NCBI GenBank assembly: GCA_949317995.1
Contig: OX439046.1
Span: 75,702,786 to 75,766,785, forward strand
Direction: 5' to 3'
DNA from: Acholoe squamosa
Lineage: Eukaryota > Annelida > Polychaeta > Phyllodocida > Polynoidae
Length of the DNA stretch: 64,000 nucleotides
In this document: piece by piece, positions 22,070 to 33,650 of the stretch
Numbering within the stretch: position 1 is the first letter of the stretch
How the letters are laid out: every line of letters starts with the position of its first letter
The notes under the pieces: model-generated
What the model was told of the DNA's origin: nothing
Database searches by the model: none
What the model saw: the letters and a program-made list of their open reading frames with translations, nothing else
Program-made: the position numbers and the translations under genes

Positions 22070-22143
22070 ATTACACAAGGGTGTAGCCCGAGTGTAATTA
22101 TCCTTCACTAACACACACAAGTCATGAATTATCTATTGACTAC
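22026..22143. repeat. Long hairpin at SINE 3' end
   Basis: Arms of about 51 bp (22,026-22,076 and 22,092-22,143) pair around a 15-nt loop reading AAGGGTGTAGCCCGA. The innermost stem is GGATAATTACAC with GTGTAATTATCC. Confidence 0.9.
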
Positions 22144-22267
22144 TTATTTTATTCCACAAAACCGATAGATAATCAATAGAATACCAATAAATTCAAGTTG
22201 AAAACAATAATTGTTCCCCTTCCCTGGGACTTGAAGCCAGCCATTGTGTGTACATGATTGGTACATA

Positions 22268-22500
22268 CACCTCAGCGCCCAGCGGCGGACAGCTACAGTG
22301 CACACGGCGAAAAAAAGATGTGTCTCGCAGTTATGTTTGTGTATAATACACCTCGTCGCCCGACAGCAGACAGCTACAGCACAAGGTGAAAAAAAGATGC
22401 GTCTAGTGGTTATGTTTGTGTATAATACACCTCGTCGCCCGGCAGCGGACAGCTACAGGGCACACGGTGAAAAAAGATGCGCCTGGACCGGGACTCAACC
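22268..22500. repeat. 80-bp direct repeat, 2.7 units
   Basis: Units start at CACCTC at 22,268, 22,349 and 22,428 (periods 81 and 79). Shared words are GACAGCTACAG, AAAAAAAGATG and TATGTTTGTGTATAATA. They form the middle of the minus-strand SINE. Confidence 0.85.
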
Positions 22501-22644
22501 CGCCTACCTCTGAAGGGCTGAGCGCAAAGCGCTAACCACTAGACCACCGCATTTCCCATTGCGGTGCCTGGCAGCTATTGGTTAGGTACTGTGCGCGACT
22601 GGCCTGGTTATGGGTCAAGGTGCTGGACGTGTTCACACATCACT

Positions 22645-22890
22645 ACTGCTGGGTGGCTTTATATCATAGAGACATGGTTCTAACCAAGCTTCTCTCGTCA
22701 GTCCCTGTGGCGCAATGCATAGGGAGTTGGACTAGGGATCTGAGACTGCAGGTTCGAGTCCTGCCCTGGTCAAGATATTTCGTGGGTTTTAACATGTAAC
22801 ATATGACATGTAGGGACATGTAAGGCGTGCAGGTTATCCATGGATAACGGCATGGGGTGCCTGTTATCCTTGGATAACCACACGCCTTAC
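22645..22890 (+). mobile_element. tRNA-headed SINE with hairpin tail (family 1, copy 1)
   Basis: The tRNA-like head begins near 22,703 (GTCCCTGTGGCGCAATGCAT) and has box B GGTTCGAGTCC inside a perfect 5-bp T stem. The 5' flank CATGGTTCTAACCAA is shared with the copy at 35,735-35,985, so the element extends upstream of the head. The body contains GGGTTTTAACATGTAACA and ATATGACATGTA. It ends in a hairpin (22,820-22,890) with outer stem GTAAGGCGTG/CACGCCTTAC and inner TTATCCATGGATAA palindromes. The acceptor stem does not pair, so this is not a functional tRNA. Confidence 0.72.
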
Positions 22891-24986
22891 AAAAGTGATG
22901 CTACAGCCTTCATGGTGTGCAATATCAACAGGTATGTGCATGGGAATATCCAGAAAAAGCACTCAGAATCCCAGAAATCGTGGAATAAGGACACATATTT
23001 CAATGATTATGCCTGAATCTTTTTATTAGCTATAGAGACCATTACGATATGCTATCATGAATATAGAGTAGTGTCTTTCATTAAGATACGATGCACAATT
23101 TCCACACCAGGTAAGATATGTGCTGGCATTCCAAAATTGTAGTATGAATAAGGCTGAATATGAATGGCAGTTAAAAAGTCTAACAACTTACAGGGAGATA
23201 TTAGGTCTTTGTTAAAGTAGTTACTTTGTTGTTTGGGTGTCTTAAATACTGTGAAAGGAAAGGTATGTGTAATAGCAATTATTTGACCTAAGAAAACAAA
23301 AGAAAAAAACACACAATAAAACTTCTGGATCTCTGACATCCCTATTTCTACAGTCCAGGAAGGCATTTATCAAGATTGTCCGACTAGACCCCTTCAGATC
23401 AGAGTTGGATCCGATACTCTAATGCTGTTACAGCTCTGCATCTAGTGGGCACTAATAATTGCATTGGAACAGCTGCCCTACCAAACCCTATGTAATTACT
23501 ACATTATCATTATGGCTGATTGCACAGGAGGCCATTTCTCAATGTATTACGACTGCCCACAGCCACTATGATTTTAAAGACCAAGAAAGAGCCAGGCTAT
23601 CGTAGGAACTGCCCTACGACTGCTCACTACGATTAGCAGCTATGCAGTAATTACATAAGGTTTAGTAGGGCAGTCGTACTGGTGCAGACATTAGGGACTA
23701 CTAGTGCATGGTACTGTTATGGCCAGGTTATTAGGTTCTCACTACGATTTGAAGGACAACAGTAGTAGTGTGTTAAGAAATGGCGTCCTGAGCTGTCAAA
23801 GTGTATTCCATACAATCACCCTGTCTAACAATGAGCTTTCCCAATCATAGTCATACCAAGTTCAGAAGTGCCCTACAAAACGCTAATTAGCGTATTGGCA
23901 GTGGTGTCGTTATCCACTGGTTCGTGTGCATAATGTGTACAGTGTAAACATGTAGACCCAGGTAACGCTATCTCCGCTGTACGGAAACATGATGCTACTG
24001 TATGTATTTATATGAGCACTGCCTCTCATGCTGATGTCTTACATACTTGGACATTGCACCGAATGATTTATAGATCTTTCCCGGTGCTGACCCCAGTGAA
24101 CTATTATTAATTATTAATACCAATTCCACCCAAACTTGTACTTTTGGGGGTTATAATGTCAGTTTTGATCCAGTGAGCTGTAGAATATAAAGAAAAGAAA
24201 TATGAGCCACAAAGCATATCGTATCTCTGATTGTAGACTCCGGATGAATGGAGTCCACCTATAGTCCATTAGTCTCTTTGTTTCATTAGTTTCTTGCAAC
24301 ATTAAAACCTGACAGCTGCACTAGAAAAAAATGAATGTACAGGGAACAGAAATATGGGACATATATGGTTCTTCACTGTGTGACCCCTATTTTTTTAGAC
24401 TAATGATGATGTCACTTAAGTTGTTCTGGCTGCCAAACCGTCACATTGTATTGAAGAAAAAGTATTGTTCTGTTGTCCGATCATGAGTACATACTGTCAG
24501 GGTTATAACTGTGAACCGCCCCACCTATGTGTGTCAGGGGCCTAACATTTCAAACTCAGGATTCCATTTTAAGACTTTATTTTATTGATAGCCCTATATC
24601 TTGGCTGTATGAAAAGGTCAATTCAAGTCATTAACTCCCAGGATGTCAGTTATTATCACAGTCGCAGTAAAAAGATATAATTTGTGTAACACGCTTGATA
24701 GATATAACTTCTTACACATAGAACTTCTCCAATAATGTCCATATTCAATGTCCAAACTAGTATAGTAGTTAGGAATAAGTGTACCAAAAATTAGGACTGA
24801 GGCTTGAAAACTTTTGAAATCATGAGACATCACGTTTTAAGAAGATTGTGATTTTTCAAAAATTTCCAACACAAAACCTTAACTTTACTCTCACAAGCTT
24901 AAAATCCTTTGGGTATGCATGAAATTCAAGGTATTATGTCTTCAATGTCTATACTTTTTTAAACAATCATCCTTCTACCACTCCTA
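22891..24986. other. Non-genic stretch with one foldback
   Basis: No gene is recognisable. A candidate foldback element is described separately at 23,525-23,790. A second pair of inverted arms (GCTGCCCTACCAAACCCTAT at about 23,470 and its diverged complement at about 23,645-23,680) crosses it. Confidence 0.5.
23525..23790. mobile_element. Candidate foldback element, CAGGAGGCCATTTCT ends
   Basis: Short inverted ends (CAGGAGGCCATTTCTCAA and the inverse of CAGGACGCCATTTCTTAA) bound a 266-bp AT-rich segment. It contains diverged direct repeats of CTCACTACGATT. No target duplication was found. Confidence 0.4.
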
Positions 24987-25882
24987 CAGTGGTGTTTATA
25001 TCCTAAACACAATTCTAAACATATTCTTGCAACGTTTTTGTAATCACATTAATTTCCTAAACATGTTTAGCCAAACAATGTGCCTACCTCAAGTGTTTAG
25101 AAATCTAGGTGTTTAGGTTCAAAATTTGTGTTTAGATAACGATAAAATTTTGCGTTTAGATGTTTATGAATATTTGTGTTTAGATGTCTAAGTGATTTGA
25201 TGGGAAGTAAGGGTTTGCAGACATGTATCCATTAAAAACATAAAGAAATATCTTTTGTTTGTTTTCTCATTTACTGGAGGACATCAGCAGGTATTTACAC
25301 TGCATAGTCTCCCAAGATGTCAGCCACAGCTATATACACTTATACGTACACACTGCGTTAGAATATGGAGACTTGAGAAAGTACAACAGGTTGGCAGGAA
25401 GGACATTGCTTTATACTAAAGCTCCAAAATAACATGACCTAGGTGTAAGTCATGGGGCTCATTGATTATTTTATGGTAATGATGGTGGTGTAAGTTGAAT
25501 TTAGTTAATTTTATATTGTTATGTCTATTTTCATAACATTTAATGAAATGACACCATGATAAACAAGGAGTTTGGGGATGTTTGTCACAACAATTGATTA
25601 TAACTGTGTGCAGATAGTCCATTCAGAGGTAGTGCTGCTACCTGGTGTGGATTTGACATCCAAGTATCTAAACATATTGATGTTTAGATCTAAACACCTA
25701 ATATTCAACTGTTTATACTCTAAACATCTGAACATGGTTAGCAAAAATGTTCATGTATTTAGAATAAAAGTGTTATTTTCCTAAATGTGTAGACGATGAT
25801 ACACCTAACTGACGTATATGTTTAGGTTTTAAACATGTTTAGACCTAAACATGTTTAAAATCTAAACACCATTTTTGCAGTG
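24987..25882 (-). mobile_element. CACTG-type MITE with TAAAC-rich ends (copy 1)
   Basis: This is an 896-bp non-coding element rich in CTAAACA/TGTTTAG words. It ends CTAAACACCATTTTTGCAGTG. It is an inverted copy of 49,448-50,350: the internal marker words GTGTGCAGATAGTCCATTC and TAGTGCTGCTACCTGGTGTG are in both. The left terminus is shortened (CAGTGGTGTTT without the CTGCAAAAAT part). CACTG ends fit the EnSpm/CACTA group, and the length and lack of coding fit a non-autonomous element. Confidence 0.8.
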
Positions 25883-26478
25883 TATATTCTATATGTGAGC
25901 AGCAGTCCAAAACTACTCGTAATTGGCCGAATACTGATCAAACGTGTTACACATAGTGACCCATAGAAAGAGTCTTCATAGAGGTAACTAGACCTTTCAT
26001 ATCATAATGCTGCTTCATAAACAATTACTTAAGCAATGGGACTACTCTTTTACACCAACAAATGCACAATTAATACCTATCTGGGGTCTCCTGTAGGGCT
26101 CAGAAAATGAAATTTCACTTTTTTACGACTGATTTTTTAAGCGATTGGACCAGAAGGTGCAAATATTAACTAGGAGTACCCAAACAGGCTTAAGATACTA
26201 GCCACACATGTCTAGTAATAGATTTGATAACAGTAGAATACCACAACAAATGAACTAACACCAGAATGAATAACGGTCAAGCGCATTACACGCGTCATGC
26301 AGTTAAACAATTCATAGATGGTCTGAAACCTTTCATATCATTACAAAAGTGCATAATTTACTCTGTATTCTATGATATCCAATAAATGAGCATACAAGGT
26401 ACATCTCAGTACTGTAGTTTGGGGAAGTAGAGTTATAGTGGGCAAAGTTAAACTGGTAATAACCAGGATCAATGACAT
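25883..26478. other. Non-genic spacer with two TCAAGCG-type motifs
   Basis: I see no gene. It holds the first two copies (25,935 and 26,275) of a motif repeated across 25.9-29.8 kb. Confidence 0.55.
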
Positions 26479-29400
26479 CTAATCAGTGCACTCTCTGCGG
26501 TACTTGAGAAGCTTCCAATCCGCCAGTTGGATGGTGAGGGGATCGAGTTTGTAGACAGCGTTCTTGGTGTTGTCGTACAAACTTGGCTTGGGCAGAGATA
26601 CTCTGCCAAGAATGTTAAGGGGGTGGATCTTAGCTGGGATGATCTCCTTCCCCCGATTGAAGCTTCTCTTGTCAGACTTCGTCTTCTGGTGCACTAGATA
26701 GAAGCCATTGTCCTTGGCTACCACCTTACCCACAAACCACTTGTCCTCTGAGCTGGTACCGGCCAGGCTGGCAGTGACAAGGATGTCACCTATATGGTAC
26801 TCATCTTGCACAAGCACCAACTTTCTGATACTGTCGGTGGGTTGTACATCCTCCTGAGGGAGGGTCGAGGTCGGTGGATCCTGTCATGCTCGCTTGGTTG
26901 TAGGGACGGCGATGGCACGCTCCATGGCACACTTTCATGCGGCACACAGGGCGAGGTGGGCGGAGGTGACATCCTGCAGAGGGACATGGATGTAGTGAAT
27001 GCGGCCTTCAAGTTTGTTACCTTTGGCAGCAAACTCCTCTGCATCATTGATGACGGGATGTCCTTCCTTCGGGATGTGGCGTTTGACGATGTTATCAGCG
27101 TTGCGCTCTGCAGCAGCGCCGACGTCATCACAGGGGCCCCTACCATGGCCCTTCTCAAAGTAGGTCTATGTTGCCCTTCAAGTAGTTCTGTGTGGCGTAC
27201 CAGTATCGCAAACACGGAGATGTTTCGATACTGGCTGGAGGGTTAGTCAGAAGCATAATGGACCGGGTGGCGTTGCACCGCTTACTGGACTCCTTTCTCC
27301 TGGCAGTTAACAACATCCTCGACCTCCTTCTCCTTCAGTCTGCCCATGTAGGACATCTGGGAGGCCGAGTGGGTGACCCTTTCACCTTTGGGTAGCTTCT
27401 TATGTCCCATGCTGAAATGGAGATGAAAAGAACTGAGAAAAGAGAAAAATTCAACTATGTAACATGTACAACAAATAGATGAAAGTAATTGTGTAGAGGC
27501 AAGGAGAAAGGGTGCTCCCTGCTAAAGGTCAACTTTAAAATTCAAATCACTAGCTTTACAGTGATATATTTCATGTTAAGATACTCCTGTTAGTTTCGGA
27601 GTAATGGCCTGCTAAATATGGGTAGGTGTGACCATTTCATGAATGTCAAAAAGCTCTACATCAAATTGGTCATGAGATATTTTTCATTCTGTTTTCACCA
27701 TAGTAAACCTTGTGGAATGTCCCTTCAAATGGGATCATTGATTTTCCTATTTAGAATGAAAATCCTGTTTCCATGGCAACAGAAATCAACAATGCCTATT
27801 TTGGCCCAATAACATTATTTTTACATGCCAAATTTGGAGCCTTTCCACCCAAAATAGAACGTTTTATCAAAAACCATTGAATTATCCATAAAAAAGTAGC
27901 CTATAACAGTTTTAGGCATATTTTTCCTATTCAGCCCACAGTGGTGCCCCCTGGTGGCTAATTCTGGTACTAAATCCCGCAGGAACTGTCCTTTATGCTT
28001 GCTGGCTCACATATATGTCTATAGTCTAAACAATTGATGTATTGACCATGCCAGGATACTGTGCAAGATTACCGACACATTGGAAGACATCAGGGAAGCG
28101 ACATGTGTATTGTATCTGAGAAATTATCAAAAATTGACCTACCCCAGATATATGTTGAATTTTTTTTTCAGAAATGAAAGGATGACCATTCCACATGATG
28201 GAAGTACCATAGGCACACATTGTGTTAAATTTTGGGGGGGCTGACTACAGGATACATACCTTTTTTATGCATAATAGTGGTGCCGTAACGCGCTTGATCA
28301 AAATAAATTTGTCTATAAATCATATTAAAAAAAGTCTAACACACATTATTTTTAGGTCTGGACATTGGATAGTAGTCCCAAATAATATATTAAAACCAAA
28401 GAAGCATGAGTCTACTGTTATTGTGTACACAGGAGGAATTTTTGACTCGGCGGTAACATGCTTGATCAAAATAAGGCCTACTGTGCTCTCTGTGCCAATA
28501 TAATCAAACCCAGCAGCGATGTAACACCATAAAACAATGAGAATCACATAGAGGAGGTGTCATAAACACAGGAAAGTGTGTAAATAGTGAGAAATATGGA
28601 GAAAATCGATCGCAAAGGAACCTAAAACAGTCCCAGCAGGGAAGAGAAAATGGTTTGGCATGGGTGGGGCATTCCAAGATGGCGGAGAAGGTACCAAACC
28701 TGCACTAAATCAAAGCCAAGACCTTATTTTATGATATTAACCAGTTGTTCATTGATTTGGCCGTATCAGGGCTACTACACACACATTTATTCTTTTTTTT
28801 TTAAACGAGCAGCGCTCTTTTTTATTCACTCAAGAAAAAATATTTCTACATTGAATTCATGATGCTATTTTTTATTTTGTCTTTTGGTTGTTGTTTTTTT
28901 TTTATACAGTACAGATAGAGACATGACAGGACAATGCATGACATCACAGGACAATACAGGACAGAACAATTGTTGCAGTAGTTACACACATTTATTATTT
29001 TAATCAAGCGCGTTACCGCTGAGAAAAATATGGATCAAGCGTGTTACACGCCATTTGAGACTACAGAATGTTCCAGAAGGGCATTAGCGCTTGGATTATC
29101 AGCCAAGCCGATCGTCTAACATGTATTCTACTCGATTTACATACTTGCGGTACACAAAAACGACATCAAATACATCGATTGGCATCTAACATCGATACTT
29201 CATCAAGTTGCAATCAATATCACTCACATTTCGGTTGTTTTTCAGCAAATTGTTGGCGTTTAACACCTAGTTGTACAGTTCCAAGCAAGTTGAGAACTCG
29301 ATAACAACTTCCGGTAAGGTCCCGGATGGAGACCACTTCTGCCCGGGTAACAGTAGGTGATTTTCTTTTCCCGCCGAACATTTGCTGAATACCGGTTAAG

Positions 29401-29760
29401 CGTGTTATGGACGATAAACGACCCTGGTTTGGGGCAATCAAAGCAGGTAGACACCCGATTTTTTTTTTTAAAACGACACCTCATCAATAGATACACACTG
29501 TATGATAGGTGAAATAATCCCAAAAAGGATTTAGGCTGTACAGAGGAAAGTGTTGCTTCAGGGGGTGTGGGGATTACTGACTTGAAAATTACTTGAATGT
29601 GTATTTTGCCCATGGGGCGGCAGATCTATCTATACGCAAATACATTTTTTACCCAAAAATACCTTATATGGCCCCCCCTCTATGGTGATAGATGAGAAAC
29701 CATAGGCAACTGTTCTAGTATCTCATATACTGCTTTGAAATTTTGATCAAGCGCATTAAA
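25935..29760. repeat. Dispersed motif TGATCAAGCGYRTTAC, eight copies on both strands
   Basis: Plus-strand copies lie at 25,935, 26,275, 29,002, 29,032, 29,391 and 29,741. Minus-strand copies lie at 28,285 and 28,453. Best shared form: TTTTGATCAAGCGCGTTAC followed by CGC or GGC. Several copies contain the small palindrome GCGTGTTACACGC. Spacing is irregular, so this is not a tandem array. Confidence 0.6.
26479..27412 (-). pseudogene. Degenerate transposase-like gene, C-terminal part
   Basis: Read leftward, one frame near 27,160-26,935 gives FEKGHGRGPCDDVGAAAERN, then ADNIVKR and IHYIHVPLQDVTSA. This matches a family common in invertebrate and fish genomes with the signature HGKGPCDGxGxxxKR.A followed by a D.A..F stretch. 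The 3' frame (26,820-26,479) encodes a 113-residue end with IGDILVTASLAG, DKWFVGKVV and a K-rich region. It resembles the small Tudor/SH3-like tail (W(F/Y)(V/I)G.V) that closes such proteins. An upstream ATG frame starts at 27,412 (MGHKKLPKGERVTHSASQM). At least two frame changes and three stops separate the segments, so it is a dead gene. I link it to a DNA transposon from family memory and cannot name the superfamily. Base composition is more GC-rich than its surroundings. Confidence 0.5.
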
Positions 29761-31299
29761 ATTATAAGAACTGATAGAAAGAAAAAATAACTGGACATGT
29801 CACCTCCAATCCACATGGAAATGTTAGATAGGACCCCCAGCTATGAAATAAATAATATTATGGTGGTCTACTACTGCTTTCCTTGATGATATAGGGCCTT
29901 GAATAAGGTGGAAATTGAAAAAAAGCCAATTTTAGATCATTTTCCAACTTTGGGCCACTATAGCTCAAGAAATATTAGTCCGACATACAAAATTTGCCAT
30001 CTTTTCGAAGCCAAACATGTTTACTTTCAAATGATACCATAAATAGAAAGATTGGTTGAACAATTTTTATTCTGGAGCCACATGTATCCAAAAAGACCCC
30101 AAAAACCTAAAGGTGGGGCAGTTCACAGTAACGTAGTAATGCTGGGAGTTGGTCGTCACTAACAGGAAACACATGGTTACGTGGTGCTCACAATGCCCAG
30201 TGCGCATGTCAGGGTGAGGCTGGTGTTGTTTCTGAACCTGCCATCAGGTGGCTTATGGCCAACCTCCATCTCCAAGCAGATCTGCTACATGCCAAGCCCC
30301 TCTCTCATACTTAATTATACACACATCTGCGTTCCACTATCTGCCCTTACTTCCCCTTAAAAATGTGGATTGTCTTTAACAATAACAAATATATCATAAT
30401 TACACAAAAACCAGATAGGTTAAATTCAAGTTGTGTCAATTATACAGGATATGATATACACCAAGAGATGAGGGAAATGACTTGGGGCATGCAACGTTTT
30501 GTTTTGCTTTATCTTCAGGCAATGTGTTGATAAACATTCATTTTTGAACAGTGTTGTAGATCTACACTCATATCATCTAGTCCACATTGCAGTCATTGCA
30601 AAAGAATTAACAAAGACTGTTTTTGCCCAATTTTCATTTCATGCAATATAATTCTCATGAAATTGAATGAATCTGATAAATTGTGTCGTGGAGGTCTGAT
30701 ATAATATATCTTGCAGATGTGCATCGGATTATCTGTGTAAGTTGACACTGACTCCCTTATGTGTATATTATACAGTTAAGACAATACGGTGAAAATGTAT
30801 TGCGAAAGCTCCAAAACTTGTTGCAACAAAACCAAACCAAAACATAAAGACCGTATGTGAGATACAGGAAATATGTAATGTACCAAGGAAAAGAAGAAAA
30901 ATGAGAGTATTATTAGGATCCCCTAGGAATACTGCCAACAGCGCTATCCCGGTGGGGCCCAGGCTATGCCGGACTGAAACATATCTTCAGAACACCAATA
31001 TTAATGGTGTAGAAGTGCGGGGGGTGGTCTAAGTACCACGACTAATGGTGTGTGTCTTAAAATGTAAACATTATGTACTCAGACACATTTACATAGATAT
31101 TTACGGCACAATCTTTTTTTTTTCTTTTTTTTTGTATTTCTTTTCTTGCCAGAGGAACATGGCAGTAAGAGAGTTGAGGGAGAGGGGGAAAGTTGGAGAT
31201 AAGATAACAAATTTTTGGTTATCAATTATTTAATATGCAAATAGATATTCTTAAAAAATCTTTTTGCTTGCTGACCTTTAAGTCACCCCTTCCTACATG
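27413..31299. other. Non-genic stretch
   Basis: I recognise no gene. It includes six copies of the TGATCAAGCGCGTTAC-like motif (28,285, 28,453, 29,002, 29,032, 29,391 and 29,741). Another short shared word, AGGTGGGGC.GTTCACAGT, occurs at about 30,108 and inverted at about 24,510. The candidate start AAGATGGCGGAG near 28,673 opens only nine codons. Confidence 0.5.
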
Positions 31300-31780
31300 T
31301 CCCAGAGTAGAGATGTGGTCCTGTCCTAGGAACTTTGGAAAGCTTTAGGAGAGAGAAGGGTCCAGCCTCTGAACCGCAGGCGATATTGGAATATACCGCC
31401 TGGGCTGGCCCTTGCGTTTCAGTCGGAGTTGTAACTGCTAATTACCCTACTCTTTCAGCTGGAGTTTAATATCTCATTGCCCTTTCCCTATACACAATTA
31501 CTGCTTCCAGTTGGTTAAATGTTCAATGAGGCCACATGTCAGTACCAGCTGAAGTATTATGAATATTCAATACCACCTGACCCATATGATCTCTAATATA
31601 AGAATGGGCGCCCTAGATTGCCCATTTTAACTGGGTCACTACTCGCAAGTAAAAGTCAGTCCATGTATGAGCGGAGTTAGTGCCTGGATAATCGAGGCTG
31701 AGAAGGGTCGGGTTCACACATCTCATATACTACACTCACATATGTGTAAAGCTGCGAAACGTTCTATTTTCAACCAAAGT
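31300..31780 (+). promoter_or_regulatory. LTR-like or promoter-like segment
   Basis: A TATA-like AATATAAGAA (about 31,596) is followed by an initiator-like GGTCACTACTC and a GC-richer leader. The upstream sequence ATGAGGCCACATGTCAG resembles the start of the candidate solo LTR at 3,560. No clear TG...CA ends with a target duplication were found, so it may be an old LTR fragment or an ordinary promoter. Confidence 0.22.
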
Positions 31781-33613
31781 GCCCTTTTTTTCTGAAAGCT
31801 TTCAAATTATTGAGATCATCTGATTGGTTTTAGGAAAATTTACCTTACATAACATGGATGGAGTCGAAAGAACAATGGAATCCTCATCCTAAAGTTGCCA
31901 GAGATCCATCATTATTTTCACAGAGATTCCTTGTACATTCGTTACCACCTTACTGCCACCTGGGGCTTCTTGTAAAAACTACACTGGTTTACTGCTATAC
32001 AATTACATTGGTTCACTCTTAACTTTTATCTGGATCTCTGGTGGATTGAACAGCTATTTGTACAGTGTAGGGCTTCACTGCCATTACTTCAGTACTTGTC
32101 TAATGTAAGATATCCCTAGATATAAGGCACAGTGTGTAGGGATGTGATAAGGCTACCACAATATCCCACATATAAACTGCACCCTGCATATAAAAGACCT
32201 CAGGGATCTTCTAGAAAGATTTCACATGAAATAACTAGTGTTCAAATCAATAGATTTTCGAAATTCAAAAACCTATGCGTAGCTAAGATGTCCCCCAAAG
32301 GCTTAAATCCACTTTTGAATTCTCAGGAGGCCCTCTGAAGGTTTTACCCACAGCTTTTCATTATTCTATTATGCACACTAAGAGCCTTTCCTCCTCACGT
32401 ATAAGATGCGCCTTATACGCTGGGTAGTGTGGGTCTTTTGCTGTAGATGTCAATGAACTAACACAGCATTGAAACCAGTATGTCTCCGCTTATCACCTGG
32501 TTTGACTTCCATCCAACCTAGCCCTTCTTCCTTCCTATGATGTAATAGATCAACCCTGTGTGAAGTTTCAGCATTGCAGTCCTTTGAAACTACCAGCCTT
32601 GTCCTTGAAGGACCTGCAGAAAACAAGAGAATGTAGAAGACCACTTGGCTCTAGCAGAAGACATATACAATCATTGTATGCATACAGCAACGGCGCCACC
32701 AGCCCAAGGTCCGAGGCATCACCGACTGTAGAAGGACACTTGGCTCAACCAGAAGACATATACAATCATTGTGTACATACAGCAAAGGCGCCACCAGCCC
32801 AAGGTCCGAGGCTTCACCAACTGTTGTCCTCCTGCACTCCATGCTTTATTGTACACCATCCGCATTACCGAAATTGCAGAAATAGGGTCAATAGGTTTCA
32901 CGCTCTGCATGTCTGCTTTTTTTTCAGGCGAGTACCTGAAATTTAGCAGTAGATGATGTAATTTAGCATTAAGTCATTTCAGATTAGAATAGGGTGTTCT
33001 GAAAAAATGTATATTACCCCTACCCTCCCCCCCCCAAAAAAAAAGTGACTTTTCTCAAAATAGGTATTCTGTGGAAACAGGTTACACATTAAATGCATTG
33101 CCATTGTTGACAATGGTGCCAGTTTGTTTGTGGAGTGCAGGGACTGTGCACTGAGTGGGTATAGGCTGCCTTTGTCTGCAGTGGTTGGCGCCATGGTTAG
33201 TTGGGTGGGCGGTACAAGGGGGCAGTGCCATGTAAACATGTGACAGATGTTTATAGGTAAGTGAGACGCGTCCCGTCCCCTGCATCTACAGAGGGCGTCT
33301 ACACAGGGCGTCCCTTGTCCTAGGCAGTATAGGTACATCCCGCCAGGACAAGGTGACATTGTAGGGGTCATTTTCACACCTGTAGGGATAGCATTGTCCT
33401 GTTGTACCCTTACTTGTGTAACAGTCTGCTTACACTCTGTTGTTAGTGCACACAATCCATGAAATGAATGAAGGATTTTAGAGTAAGGAGATCAAAGATC
33501 GATGCCCAATTGACGGCCATTTAGGATTTCCGGGGTAAGGGTTGGGGATGGATTCAAAGAGGGATTCAATACCATCAAATTTAGTCCAAAATATGATATT
33601 AAAAAAATAAGCC
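31781..33613. other. Non-genic stretch
   Basis: No gene is recognisable. It contains the 95-bp duplication described separately and a perfect hairpin CGTATAAG-ATGCGC-CTTATACG near 32,398. A 158-codon minus-strand frame (32,979-33,455) has no domain I know. Confidence 0.5.
32634..32826. repeat. 95-bp tandem duplication
   Basis: Two adjacent copies (from about 32,634 and about 32,729) share AGAAGACATATACAATCATT, GGCGCCACCAGCCCAAGGTC and CGAGGC.TCACC. They differ at about ten positions. Confidence 0.85.
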
Positions 33614-33650
33614 GTCCCCTCCTTTTTAAAATCCTGGATCTGCCACCACT
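33614..33650. repeat. Possible relic of a Polinton-like TIR end
   Basis: GTCCCCTCCTTTTTAAAATC followed by CTGGATCTGCCACCACT resembles the outer right TIR of the Polinton (CCCCCTCCTGTTCTAAATCC, then TTGATCCGCCACT). It is short, so chance or a shared terminal motif is possible. Confidence 0.3.

Larger units (their letters stand above)
21590..22560 (-). mobile_element. tRNA-headed SINE with hairpin tail (family 2, copy A)
   Basis: Read on the minus strand: a tRNA-like head (22,556 to 22,487) with box A TGGTCTAGTGGTTAGCGC and box B GGGTTGAGTCCC. Next come nearly three copies of an 80-bp body repeat (22,500 to 22,268), then a second box-B-like GGCTTCAAGTCCC. Then follows a body with TTTTCAACTTGAATTTATTG and AATAAAATAAGTAGTCAAT, and finally a long hairpin. 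The body from GAACAA to AGTAGTCAAT is shared with the element at 36,060-36,443, which has a different hairpin. The element is Pol III-type and non-coding. Confidence 0.6.

Noticed and set aside
22703-22775. A functional tRNA gene
   Set aside because: Box A, box B and the T stem are good, but the acceptor stem does not pair, and the copy at 35.8 kb shares flanks and body, so it is a SINE head.
28673-28705. AAGATGGCGGAG as a gene start
   Set aside because: The frame closes after nine codons and the possible donor AAG/GTACCA is weak.
32979-33455. A 158-codon minus-strand frame
   Set aside because: No recognisable domain; the composition looks like chance opening in GC-richer sequence.
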